The notes under the pieces are model-generated. The model saw only the letters and a list, made by a program, of their open reading frames with translations. It was not told the DNA's origin and searched no databases. From positions 4,402,001-4,466,000 of the forward strand of contig NZ_CP077769.1 in assembly GCF_020386615.1 (NCBI RefSeq): DNA of 64,000 bases, written 5' to 3'. The position numbers and the translations under genes were made by a program. This DNA is from Chitinophaga pendula. GTDB taxonomy: Bacteria; Bacteroidota; Bacteroidia; Chitinophagales; Chitinophagaceae. Below, one piece after another: positions 27,351 through 34,543 of the stretch (position 1 is the first letter of the stretch; every line of letters begins with the position of its first letter).

Positions 27351-27522
27351 GTGTTTTTGGGTTTGGTAGTCAGTTAGTATTAGTGTAAAGGTCGAGTGGT
27401 GTTGTGACAACCCTATGTCAATTGGTTTCGTGGGGAGCAGAAAAAAATTCCCGATGTTGAGCGGTTGTTATGGCAATAAATTTGAGCGTTATCTATTATT
27501 TGCCACCATAAAAACTAGTATC

Positions 27523-27906
27523 ATGTTTACATTCAACCATGCTTTTAGTAGTTTTTCCGTAGATAATCTGGCCAAGGCGAAGGAGTTTTACGAGCAGACA
27601 CTCGGTATGCAGGTGTCGCAGGAACCGGAGATGCCGGTGTTGCATATCAAGGGGGATCATGAGATCATTATTTACGAGAAGGGGGATCATCAGCCGGCGA
27701 GTTTTACGGTATTGAACCTATCTGTGGAGAGTGTCTCGCAGGCAGTGGATCAGTTGACGGCGGCGGGGGTGCATTTTCTACAATATGACGGGCCGATCAA
27801 AACGGATGAGCGAGGCATTTTCCGGGATACGAAGGGAGGGCCTCCTGCCATTGCGTGGTTTACCGACCCGGCCGGTAATATTATTTCGGTGTTAGAGGGG
27901 AATTAG
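27523..27906 (+). CDS. VOC/glyoxalase family protein
   Basis: 127 residues from the ATG at 27523 (MFTFNHAFSSFSV); the open frame extends 36 codons upstream but that part is not VOC-like. Two beta-alpha-beta-beta-beta units: NLAKAKEFYEQTLGMQV at 15-31 and the second half ending WFTDPAGNIISVLEG. Residues at the metal positions (a Glu in the final SVLEG strand) are present but the first His/Gln is not clear. Substrate unknown; could be a resistance or isomerase protein of the superfamily. Divergent from the AlkZ-like gene. Confidence 0.87.
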   Translation: MFTFNHAFSSFSVDNLAKAKEFYEQTLGMQVSQEPEMPVLHIKGDHEIIIYEKGDHQPASFTVLNLSVESVSQAVDQLTAAGVHFLQYDGPIKTDERGIFRDTKGGPPAIAWFTDPAGNIISVLEGN

Positions 27907-27966
27907 GGAGACGGGGAATACAGGCATAATGCTTGTGACGGTATATGCGGAAAAATACCCGATATT

Positions 27967-28188
27967 ATGGACATCTTCCACATAGACTATAATAATACGA
28001 CGGTTAAGGTTGAGCATGCCTCCAAGGACCGTTTTGTGATCCATTTGCCAGGCAAACGTACGGAGATCATTTTAAAGCAGGATAATGAGGGCGCCAACCA
28101 CTGGTTTGAGGACGGCAGTGACAATGAGACGCCTGAGAGTCATCAGCTGGGGGTGGCGATAGAGACCTATCTGGCTAAGAAAAGTTAA
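27967..28188 (+). CDS. Small protein of unknown function
   Basis: 73 residues, beta-rich at the start (FHIDYNNTTVKVEH), then RFVIHLPGKRTEIILKQDNEG and a C-terminal helix GVAIETYLAKK. No signal peptide or membrane segment. I do not recognise it. It lies 60 bases after the VOC gene and 60 before the TrhA gene on the same strand. The clean frame, ATG start and the codon use of its neighbours support a real gene. Confidence 0.6.
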   Translation: MDIFHIDYNNTTVKVEHASKDRFVIHLPGKRTEIILKQDNEGANHWFEDGSDNETPESHQLGVAIETYLAKKS

Positions 28189-28208
28189 TCTGCATTTAAA
28201 TTTCCCGG

Positions 28209-28216
28209 TACGTTTG
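28209..28216 (+). promoter_or_regulatory. Predicted -7 box of the TrhA gene
   Basis: TACGTTTG, an exact TAnnTTTG match, 33 bases before the ATG at 28249. The -33 element is weak. Confidence 0.4.
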
Positions 28217-28248
28217 TTCCTGCAAATGAATAACCGGTAAATTGCGGC

Positions 28249-28884
28249 ATGCGGAAATCAATCACTTACGATCGTCAGCAGGAGATCATACATGCTTTAT
28301 TGCACGGCATTGGTGTCATCTTTGGGGTGAGCGGGTTGCCTGTATTAGCTGGTATGGCGATGACGCACAATAATATTCCCGGTATTATTGGAGCGGGTAT
28401 TTACAGTTTTTCGTTCCTTTTATTATTTACGTGTTCGACGATCTATCATATTACGCAGGAGGCGGCGGTCAAACGTGTGTTCCTGATATTTGACCATATC
28501 AGTATTTATTTTCTCATTGCGGGGACCTATACTCCTTTTTTGTTGATCTATATGAACAATGCGTTCGGCATTTCGTTGCTGTCGGTATTGTGGGGATTGA
28601 CGGCGGTGGGGATCATTTTCAAGTTACGGTTTACGGGTAAGTATGATCTGCTATCTACTTTGATTTATCTTTTGATGGGATGGATCATGTTAGTAGGTGG
28701 GCGGCGTTTTTTTGAGGAGCTGCCCTGGTCGGTGATCATTCTGTTGTGTATAGGCGGGTGCTTGTATACGATCGGCGCTTTTTTTTATATCTGGGACCGG
28801 TACCGGTATACGCATGCGGTATGGCATGCTTTTGTGCTGGGCGGTGCGCTCTGTCATTATGTGGCGGTGTTGCTGGCGATGTAG
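28249..28884 (+). CDS. trhA: PAQR/hemolysin III family membrane protein TrhA
   Basis: 211 residues with seven hydrophobic segments. Family signatures: HALLHGIGVIFGVSGLPVL near the start, TCSTIYHITQEAAVKRVF and DHISIYFLIAGTYTPFL, and C-terminal THAVWHAFVLGGALCHYVAV. The Ser-x3-His, Asp and His-x3-His residues that bind zinc in PAQR-type hydrolases are visible (S-T-I-Y-H, D-H, H-A-x-W-H). Bacterial TrhA is linked to membrane fluidity and fatty-acid balance; the older name hemolysin III is probably misleading. Convergent with the PAP2 gene with only 9 bases between stops. Confidence 0.9.
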   Translation: MRKSITYDRQQEIIHALLHGIGVIFGVSGLPVLAGMAMTHNNIPGIIGAGIYSFSFLLLFTCSTIYHITQEAAVKRVFLIFDHISIYFLIAGTYTPFLLIYMNNAFGISLLSVLWGLTAVGIIFKLRFTGKYDLLSTLIYLLMGWIMLVGGRRFFEELPWSVIILLCIGGCLYTIGAFFYIWDRYRYTHAVWHAFVLGGALCHYVAVLLAM

Positions 28885-28893
28885 GTTGTTAGA

Positions 28894-29796
28894 TCAGTTG
28901 AGTGCCAGTCTTACGCTAAAGCCGCTGTGGTCTGGTGCATAATAGGGATGCAGGGACCATTTGCGATCTTTGTCTTTGGCGCGATGTATCTCTGGTACGA
29001 GGATGCCGGTGGCGGCGCCTACGAGGAGGCCGGTGATGACATCGGTCTTAAAGTGTTTTCCTGCTCTCATGCGGTGGTATCCTACCAGTGCTGGTGGTAC
29101 TGCAGCTGCGCCGAACAAGGCGATACGTTTCCAACCTTTGATATGATGATAATCGGTATAGACTTTTACGAGGAAGAAGGTGGCGGTGCTGCTGAATGAG
29201 ACGTGGCCGCTGAAGAAGGAGTTGCTTTTGGCCTCTCCTATCCGTTCATCTTCGCTGATGGCGGTATTATAGGTGAAGGGGCGTGGGCGGCGTATGCTGA
29301 AGTTGGTGGCGAAATAGAGGGTATTGTCGACGGCCTGGGTGACGAGGTATAGGGTGACGAGGTCGAGCCAGTCGCGACGGATGTTTTTGTCCAGACAGAG
29401 GAGGATGGGGCTGAGTACGGATATGTTGAGGAAGAGGTCGGACCGGGCCTGGGCTTTCGGGAAGCCATCGGGGTTCATAAATATAACGGGGCGGTCGAAG
29501 GCGTTGACTTTGTCGGGGGACAGTCTGCGGATGTCTTCGGCGGTGAAGGAGGCGGTTCTGTCGAGGGCGGGGAATCCGAAGTAGGAGCCTACGAGGAATG
29601 CGCCGGAGGCGGGCAGTTCATATTTAAGCCGGACGCGGTATATCTTACCCGGGGCAGCGTATTGGGTATCTCTCAGGGGAGGTGTTGTATCAGCGGGGAT
29701 GGTCTCCTTTTTTTGTGCGCAAACGGTGGTAACGGTGAGGAGGGTACAACATAACAGCCATATTAATGGGCTATTCCGGTCAAAAACATTCAACAT
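28894..29796 (-). CDS. PAP2-type lipid phosphatase, exported
   Basis: 300 residues from the ATG at 29796; an ATG 27 bases upstream is also possible. Signal peptide ends near TTVCAQKK. The three PAP2 motifs are present: IRRPRPF (KxxxxxxRP-like), SFFSGHVSFSS (the PSGH-like motif) and RMRAGKHFKTDV (SRxxxxxHxxxD). Members dephosphorylate phosphatidic acid, undecaprenyl pyrophosphate or PGP in the periplasm. Membrane helices are few, so it may be only loosely membrane-bound. Divergent from the helicase gene. Substrate unknown. Confidence 0.88.
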   Translation of the reverse strand: MLNVFDRNSPLIWLLCCTLLTVTTVCAQKKETIPADTTPPLRDTQYAAPGKIYRVRLKYELPASGAFLVGSYFGFPALDRTASFTAEDIRRLSPDKVNAFDRPVIFMNPDGFPKAQARSDLFLNISVLSPILLCLDKNIRRDWLDLVTLYLVTQAVDNTLYFATNFSIRRPRPFTYNTAISEDERIGEAKSNSFFSGHVSFSSTATFFLVKVYTDYHHIKGWKRIALFGAAAVPPALVGYHRMRAGKHFKTDVITGLLVGAATGILVPEIHRAKDKDRKWSLHPYYAPDHSGFSVRLALN

Positions 29797-29886
29797 TCCT
29801 GCAAAATAATCAAAAGCCTGCATATTTGGGTGATTTTGGCCCTGGGAGGGGTTATGACTGCCATCTGATAACTGCCTGGAAGGGTG

Positions 29887-29894
29887 TACCTTTG
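29887..29894 (+). promoter_or_regulatory. -7 box directly before the helicase start codon
   Basis: TACCTTTG at 29887-29894 matches TAnnTTTG exactly and ends four bases before the ATG at 29899. The transcript would start at or next to the ATG, so the mRNA would be nearly leaderless. The -33 element is not clear. Confidence 0.45.
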
Positions 29895-29898
29895 CCGG

Positions 29899-31806
29899 AT
29901 GGATTATTTCAAACAGTTGCTTGCTTTGTTAAAGACGGAGCGGGATGAAGATAAAAGATCGTACCAGGAGCTGACTGCCAGTGCGTCTGTGACGGCGCGG
30001 CGGGCTAATGGGCTCAGCTGGTATCCTATTGCGATACGAGGGTCGGAGATGAGCCGGGGAGATTATCTGACGGTAGAAGTGGAGCGGACTACGCACCAGG
30101 ATGTGGTGCATCAGTTACGATTTGGGGTATCGGCGATGTTGTTTTCCAATCATGATCCGCAAAACGATCATGTGGAGGGTACTATTACGTATGTGAGCGG
30201 GAACCGATTGAAGATCACGCTGAAGGTGGATGAATTGCCGGAGTGGAGCCAGGGAGGTAAACTTGGTATTGACCTGTTGTTTGACGACAACAGTTATGAG
30301 GAGATGCAGGAGGCGTTGAAGCAGGCGGACCAGCAAGCGGAGCGGGGGGATCATGCTCACCTGATCCAGGTATTGACGGGTGGTAAGGCGGCTACTTTTC
30401 ATGCGGAGCGAGCGATGTCCTCCTTCCCTACCCTGAATGCTTCGCAGCAGGCGGCGGTGCATAAGATACTTAGTGCTAATGAGGTAGCTATTATACACGG
30501 GCCTCCGGGTACGGGGAAGACGACGACGCTGGTGCAGGCTATTAAGGCGTTGGTGCAGCAGGAGCATGAGCGTATACTGGTGGTAGCGCCCAGTAATACG
30601 GCGGTGGACCTGTTGAGCGAGAAGTTGTCTGATGAGGGGTTGAATGTGTTGCGGGTGGGAAATCCTGCGAGGGTATCGGAGCGGTTGATGTCTTTGACCC
30701 TAGACAGTAAGATTGCGGGGCATGCGTCTATGAAAGATATCAAGCGGTTGAAGAAGCAGGCAGGTGAGTTCCGGGATATGGCACATAAGTACAAGCGTAA
30801 TTTTGGTAAGGCGGAGCGGGAGCAGCGAAAGGCGTTGTTTGACGAGGCGCGTAAGATCATGAAGTCGGTAGAGCAGACGGAGCAATATATTACGGAGGAC
30901 CTGCTGAACAAGGCGCAGGTGGTAACGGCGACGCTGGTGGGCGCCAATCATTATACGGTACGTCATCTGCAGTATAAGACGGTGGTGATAGATGAGGCGG
31001 GGCAAGCGTTGGAGCCCGGGTGCTGGATACCTATCCTGAAGGCCCAACGGGTAGTGCTGGCGGGTGATCATTGCCAGTTGTCTCCTACTATCAAGTCGAA
31101 CGAGGCTGCGCGGAAGGGCTTGCGTCATACGTTGCTGGAGAAATGTATCGGTCATCATCCGTCAGCGGTGGTGTTGCTGGAGGAGCAGTATCGTATGCAT
31201 GCGACGATCATGGGATATTCTTCAGCGATCTTTTATGAAGATAAGTTGAAGGCGCATAGTTCTGTGGCCGGGCATTTGTTGTTCGAGCAGGATGTGCCGC
31301 TGACCTTTATAGATACGGCAGGTTGTGGATTTGACGAGCAGACGGAAGGTACAAGTACGACGAACCCGGAAGAGGCTTCTTTTTTATTCCGGCATTTGAG
31401 TCAGCTGGTGGCTTCTTTAGGGATACATTATTCGGTGGATAGCTTTCCCAGTATCGCCGTTATTTCTCCTTATAAGCAGCAGATACAGGTATTGAAGGAG
31501 CAGTTGCAGCATAGTCCGGCATTGCAGGCATATGGGAATAAGATATCGGTGAATACGATCGATAGTTTCCAGGGGCAGGAAAGGGATATTGTATATATCA
31601 GTATGACGCGAAGTAATACGGATAATAACATCGGGTTCTTATCTGATATACGCCGGATGAACGTGGCGATGACGCGTGCGCGTAAGAAGCTGGTAGTGAT
31701 CGGCGATAGTGGGACCTTATCCCAGTTGCCTTTTTATTCGGACTTTATCACGTATGCTACGGAGCGGGATGCTTATGTGAGTGCGTGGGAGTTTGTGGAT
31801 CAGTGA
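29899..31806 (+). CDS. SMUBP2/Upf1-like superfamily 1B helicase
   Basis: 635 residues from the ATG at 29899. Residues 1-130 are an SMUBP-2/HCS1-type 1B domain. Walker A GPPGTGKTTTL lies near 198-208, motif II VVIDEAGQALEP near 365, motif III LAGDHCQLSPT near 395, motif IV EQYRMHATIM near 440, and the SF1 C-terminal motifs NTIDSFQGQERDIV and NVAMTRARKKLVVIGD near 560-610. A helical insertion (about 285-345) follows motif Ia. Such helicases unwind RNA or DNA 5'-3'. No partner gene is adjacent. It ends before a long perfect hairpin. Confidence 0.93.
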   Translation: MDYFKQLLALLKTERDEDKRSYQELTASASVTARRANGLSWYPIAIRGSEMSRGDYLTVEVERTTHQDVVHQLRFGVSAMLFSNHDPQNDHVEGTITYVSGNRLKITLKVDELPEWSQGGKLGIDLLFDDNSYEEMQEALKQADQQAERGDHAHLIQVLTGGKAATFHAERAMSSFPTLNASQQAAVHKILSANEVAIIHGPPGTGKTTTLVQAIKALVQQEHERILVVAPSNTAVDLLSEKLSDEGLNVLRVGNPARVSERLMSLTLDSKIAGHASMKDIKRLKKQAGEFRDMAHKYKRNFGKAEREQRKALFDEARKIMKSVEQTEQYITEDLLNKAQVVTATLVGANHYTVRHLQYKTVVIDEAGQALEPGCWIPILKAQRVVLAGDHCQLSPTIKSNEAARKGLRHTLLEKCIGHHPSAVVLLEEQYRMHATIMGYSSAIFYEDKLKAHSSVAGHLLFEQDVPLTFIDTAGCGFDEQTEGTSTTNPEEASFLFRHLSQLVASLGIHYSVDSFPSIAVISPYKQQIQVLKEQLQHSPALQAYGNKISVNTIDSFQGQERDIVYISMTRSNTDNNIGFLSDIRRMNVAMTRARKKLVVIGDSGTLSQLPFYSDFITYATERDAYVSAWEFVDQ

Positions 31807-31822
31807 TAATAATACGATTGTT

Positions 31823-31870
31823 TATCAACAGGAAGAGCGCGCCATTGCTGGCGCGCTCTTCCTGTTGATA
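31823..31870. terminator. 21-bp perfect hairpin between convergent genes
   Basis: Perfect 21-bp stem (31823-31843 with 31850-31870) and a 6-base loop ATTGCT, with GCGCGCC at its tip. Neither side has a T run, so a standard intrinsic terminator is not certain. It begins 17 bases after the helicase stop and ends 15 bases before the stop of the minus-strand gene, so it may act in both directions. Confidence 0.75.
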
Positions 31871-31884
31871 GTATGTTGGGTATA

Positions 31885-32250
31885 TTATTGTTTTTCGGCG
31901 GTCATCGGGTATTCTTCTGGGCCTACGCTTACGGAGCCGGCGAGTTTTTTATCGGTTCGTACGAGTTTGCCTGTTGCCATTTCGCCGTTGATCGGGAAGT
32001 CGAAGGTAACGGTGTCTTGTACGGCTTTCACATTTTCGAAGGGCAATTTTTCGGTACCGATCACGAACTGGCCTTCGAGTTTGTCTTTCAGTTCGAAAAT
32101 GATCTGTCCTTGTTGGTATACTTCGGGAACATTTTCTGCTTTAAAATTCCAGGTGCCAACGAAGTCTTTATCGGCGATGAAGGTGAAGGCGGTCTGGATG
32201 ATAAAAAACAGGGCCAGGAAGGAGGTCAATAATAATGGTTTTCTATTCAT
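31885..32250 (-). CDS. Small exported protein of unknown function
   Basis: 121 residues. Signal peptide or single helix at residues 6-25, then a mostly beta domain (DFVGTWNFKAENVP, GQIIFELKDKLEGQFVIG, DTVTFDFPINGEMATGKLVRT). The FVGTW start followed by alternating strands resembles small lipocalin-like domains found in Bacteroidota, but the resemblance is loose. Function unknown. Upstream is the divergent beta-barrel-like gene. Confidence 0.72.
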   Translation of the reverse strand: MNRKPLLLTSFLALFFIIQTAFTFIADKDFVGTWNFKAENVPEVYQQGQIIFELKDKLEGQFVIGTEKLPFENVKAVQDTVTFDFPINGEMATGKLVRTDKKLAGSVSVGPEEYPMTAEKQ

Positions 32251-32441
32251 AATGATGATTTTAAGTAATTGAGATATCCGGACAGGTTACTAAATTAGGG
32301 AAAGGGCGGTAGATTTCCGCGATCTGTATATTAAACAAATATAAACACGCGTAGTTGGGAGGCGGGGCAGTTATTTCTTAAACCACTTTATTTTTTAGGG
32401 AAGGGGGAAGGATCACATTTGCCGGATAATTCAACCGGCTC

Positions 32442-33065
32442 ATGCGACTATTATTTATTGTTTTGTTCTGTTTATGTTTTGTTGGCGGTTATGCACAGAC
32501 TGCGCCTATTCCGGTGGAGGTATTGGGAGGTTATCGGGGTATTTTTTACCAGCATACTATTGCGCGGCCTATGGGGGGCCGGTTTGGCTGGATGCATATT
32601 GCGAATGTGCTCCGGGTGTATGATACGAAGGTGTATGGTAATGAGTTGATGAACCAGGGGTATGTAACTTACGGGATGTCGCGTTCTTTTACTTTGTTGT
32701 TGGGGGCGCATTATACGAACGTGACGGACCTGCGGGGATCGGTAGCGGTGCAGTTTGCGCAGCAGCGGGGGGACTGGTTCTATGTACTGATGCCGCGAGC
32801 GGATGTGATGCTGAACGGGAGCTGGGAGTTGTTCACGCTGGTGGAGTACCGGCCGTCGGTGGGGGCCCGGGCTAAGTTGTATACGCGTTTGCAGACGATG
32901 ACGAATGCGGGGCCTTATCATCACAACCGGGGGTATCAGTATTTACGGGTAGGGGTTGATCTTAAGGGGGTACAGTTTGGCATTGGGATGAACCTGGATG
33001 AGTACGGGCCATCCGCCACGATCCAGCCCAATGCCGGGTTATTCTTACGAAAGGAATTGCATTAG
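32442..33065 (+). CDS. Exported beta-strand protein, probable outer-membrane protein
   Basis: 207 residues. Signal peptide MRLLFIVLFCLCFVGGYAQ (cleavage about 19). The rest alternates short strands rich in Tyr, Phe, Gly and Arg (QGYVTYGMSRSFTLLLGAHY, WELFTLVEYRPSVGARAKLY) and resembles an 8-10-strand porin-like barrel or a DUF481-like protein. No family is recognised. Convergent with the NTF2-like gene, six bases apart. Confidence 0.72.
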   Translation: MRLLFIVLFCLCFVGGYAQTAPIPVEVLGGYRGIFYQHTIARPMGGRFGWMHIANVLRVYDTKVYGNELMNQGYVTYGMSRSFTLLLGAHYTNVTDLRGSVAVQFAQQRGDWFYVLMPRADVMLNGSWELFTLVEYRPSVGARAKLYTRLQTMTNAGPYHHNRGYQYLRVGVDLKGVQFGIGMNLDEYGPSATIQPNAGLFLRKELH

Positions 33066-33071
33066 CTAGTG

Positions 33072-33434
33072 TTACATAAAGAACTGTTCGGCAATAATCT
33101 TTCCGTCTTTTACGGTGTATACGCAGAGCTCTTCCCAGCGGGAGCGGCCCCTGTCTTTTGTAGTGAGATCCATCATCATGGAGAAGGCGATGATGTTGCC
33201 GGCGATCAGTGGGTCGGAGACGGTCATTTCGTGCATTTCTTCGACGAGGGATTCGAATTTGTGTCCTTTTTCGATGATGTGATCGAGTCCTTTTGATTCT
33301 TTTTCGAAGTTGTCGGTAGCGAAGGGTTCTATGCTCACGACATCCTGCGCATAAAGTTCTTTCTGAGCGGTTTCGAAGTCGCCTTTACGGCAGAGCTCTA
33401 CGAGGCGTTCTGCGATCTTTTGTACGGTCATCAT
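33072..33434 (-). CDS. NTF2/SnoaL-like protein
   Basis: 120 residues. N-terminal helices (AERLVELCRKGDFETAQKELYAQDVVSIEPF) followed by the curved beta sheet of SnoaL/NTF2-like folds (IIAFSMMMDLT, WEELCVYTVKDGKIIAEQFF). Small proteins of this fold act as isomerases, dehydratases or ligand binders; no catalytic residue can be assigned. The second Met is one codon further and could be the true start. Confidence 0.82.
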   Translation of the reverse strand: MMTVQKIAERLVELCRKGDFETAQKELYAQDVVSIEPFATDNFEKESKGLDHIIEKGHKFESLVEEMHEMTVSDPLIAGNIIAFSMMMDLTTKDRGRSRWEELCVYTVKDGKIIAEQFFM

Positions 33435-33627
33435 GGTTTCAGGTATTATTGGTGAAATAATAATTTGCCAATTATTGCGCCAATTGTGCAGTGGATGCTA
33501 TTCACTGCGGAGAGGTTACTGGTTTCAGCAGTGAAATTGCGCAAAAATCCATTTTTTACGGTGAATTTTCTTTCGGGAGATGGGCTGTAATTTAACGGGT
33601 ATTGTTTACCATTAATAACCTCTCATT

Positions 33628-33792
33628 ATGAAAAAGGAAAAATCGAGCAAACTGCAACTGACTAAAATCAAAGTGGCTAACCTGAGCCAGCAACCTATCA
33701 AGGGTTTATTGGAGGTGACTACTACTAACCCGACACATCCGACCAATCAGACCCGTTGTTTTGTCTGTTTTGGAACAGTGATCGAGCTGTAA
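33628..33792 (+). CDS. Putative class I lanthipeptide precursor, copy 1
   Basis: 54 residues. Leader KLQLTKIKVANLS at 8-20 matches the L-x-L-x-K-x-x-I/V-A-N-L pattern known from Bacteroidota class I lanthipeptide precursors. The C-terminal core is Thr-rich (VTTTNPTHPT) and carries the shared TRCFVC motif at 42-47 with two Cys. Thr residues could be dehydrated and joined to Cys. The motif assignment is from memory of the family. It is followed by a leader-only copy and two further paralogues on the same strand. No LanB, LanC, transporter or protease gene is in the window. Confidence 0.65.
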   Translation: MKKEKSSKLQLTKIKVANLSQQPIKGLLEVTTTNPTHPTNQTRCFVCFGTVIEL

Positions 33793-33831
33793 TTGTTCCT
33801 TATTTTCTGCCACCCTTAAAATTTTCTTTGT

Positions 33832-33900
33832 ATGAAGGAGGAAAGTACCGGAAAACTGCGACTGCGAAAAATGAGGAGACTTTCACTATCGGGCCTGTAA
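33832..33900 (+). pseudogene. Leader-only remnant of a lanthipeptide-like precursor
   Basis: 22 codons reading MKEESTGKLRLRKMRR and LSLSGL, then a stop. It repeats the leader start of the other copies (S-x-KL-x-L-x-K) but has lost the VANLSN segment and the whole Thr/Cys core. It probably is a decayed duplicate. A weaker copy of the array terminator follows at 33943. Confidence 0.55.
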
Positions 33901-33942
33901 GTTTGTAATTCGTATTCATCCCTTTATGCGATCAAGGCATTT

Positions 33943-33976
33943 AAGAAGTATATACCTAAGGGTATGCGCTTTTTTT
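33943..33976 (+). terminator. Imperfect terminator after the leader remnant
   Basis: AAGAAGTATATACC pairs with GGTATGCGCTTTTT (one mismatch, several G-U pairs), 4-base loop, T run. It resembles the terminator at 34504 (AAGAAGCGTATACC arm), so the terminator seems to have been duplicated together with the gene. Confidence 0.6.
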
Positions 33977-34048
33977 CATTGGGTTGTGTTGGATTGTGCG
34001 TGATAAAAATCCACCTTTCCGGTGATGTCTGTATTAAAATATTCTGTC

Positions 34049-34089
34049 TACCTTGATGGTATTTGTTTAACCTTCATAACCCTCCTATC
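34049..34089 (+). promoter_or_regulatory. Repeated 5' leader of the precursor genes
   Basis: TACCTTGATGGTATTTGTTT here and TACATTCATGGCATTTATCT before copy 3 (from about 34257), each followed by AACC and ATAACC and ATG at a similar distance; a looser version precedes copy 1. The conserved upstream block suggests a promoter or ribosome-loading element copied with each gene. TACCTTGA resembles a -7 box. Confidence 0.45.
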
Positions 34090-34248
34090 ATGAAAAAAGA
34101 AACATTGAGCAAACTGCAGTTAAAGAAAGTTAAAGTGGCTAATCTGAGCAATACGAAAGCAGGTGTTGGCCCTATCACTACCCTTACTACGGACCCTACG
34201 AGGAAGACCCGTTGTTTCATCTGTCCGGTTACTATTTTCGAAGCGTAG
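34090..34248 (+). CDS. Putative class I lanthipeptide precursor, copy 2
   Basis: 52 residues from the ATG at 34090. Leader KLQLKKVKVANLSN at 8-21, then a Gly/Thr core (ITTLTTDPTRKT) and TRCFICPVT at 40-48. Compared with copy 1, the linker is shorter and the C-terminus ends IFEA. The leader is nearly invariant between copies, the core varies around the fixed Thr-Arg-Cys-Phe-x-Cys motif, as expected when one enzyme set modifies several products. Confidence 0.65.
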   Translation: MKKETLSKLQLKKVKVANLSNTKAGVGPITTLTTDPTRKTRCFICPVTIFEA

Positions 34249-34297
34249 TCTGCATTCTACATTCATGGCATTTATCTAACCATCATAACCATCTATC

Positions 34298-34462
34298 ATG
34301 AAAAAGGAAAACGCAAGCAAACTGCAATTAAAGAAAATCAAAGTAGCTAATCTGAGTAATATGAAATCAGGTGGTGGATTAGCGGGTATTTTCGCTACTA
34401 CTACTGATCCAACTAAACTGACCCGCTGCTTTATCTGTCCGCCGACCAGCATACAAATTTAG
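34298..34462 (+). CDS. Putative class I lanthipeptide precursor, copy 3
   Basis: 54 residues. Leader KLQLKKIKVANLSN at 8-21, a Gly-rich linker (SGGGLAGIF), TTTDPTKLT and TRCFICPPT at 42-50, ending in SIQI. It is closest to copy 2. The intergenic spacers between copies (49-190 bases) carry repeated leader sequences, so each may have its own promoter. The array ends at the hairpin at 34504. Confidence 0.65.
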   Translation: MKKENASKLQLKKIKVANLSNMKSGGGLAGIFATTTDPTKLTRCFICPPTSIQI

Positions 34463-34503
34463 TATGTAATCAGCACTCAGCATCGGATGCTGTTAATGAA
34501 TTG

Positions 34504-34538
34504 AAGAAGCGTATACCTTGCCGGGTATACGCTTCTTT
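34504..34538 (+). terminator. Terminator of the precursor array
   Basis: Perfect 14-bp stem (AAGAAGCGTATACC arm), 6-base loop, followed by TTATTTTC. It lies between copy 3 and the convergent lipoprotein gene. Confidence 0.85.
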
Positions 34539-34543
34539 ATTTT

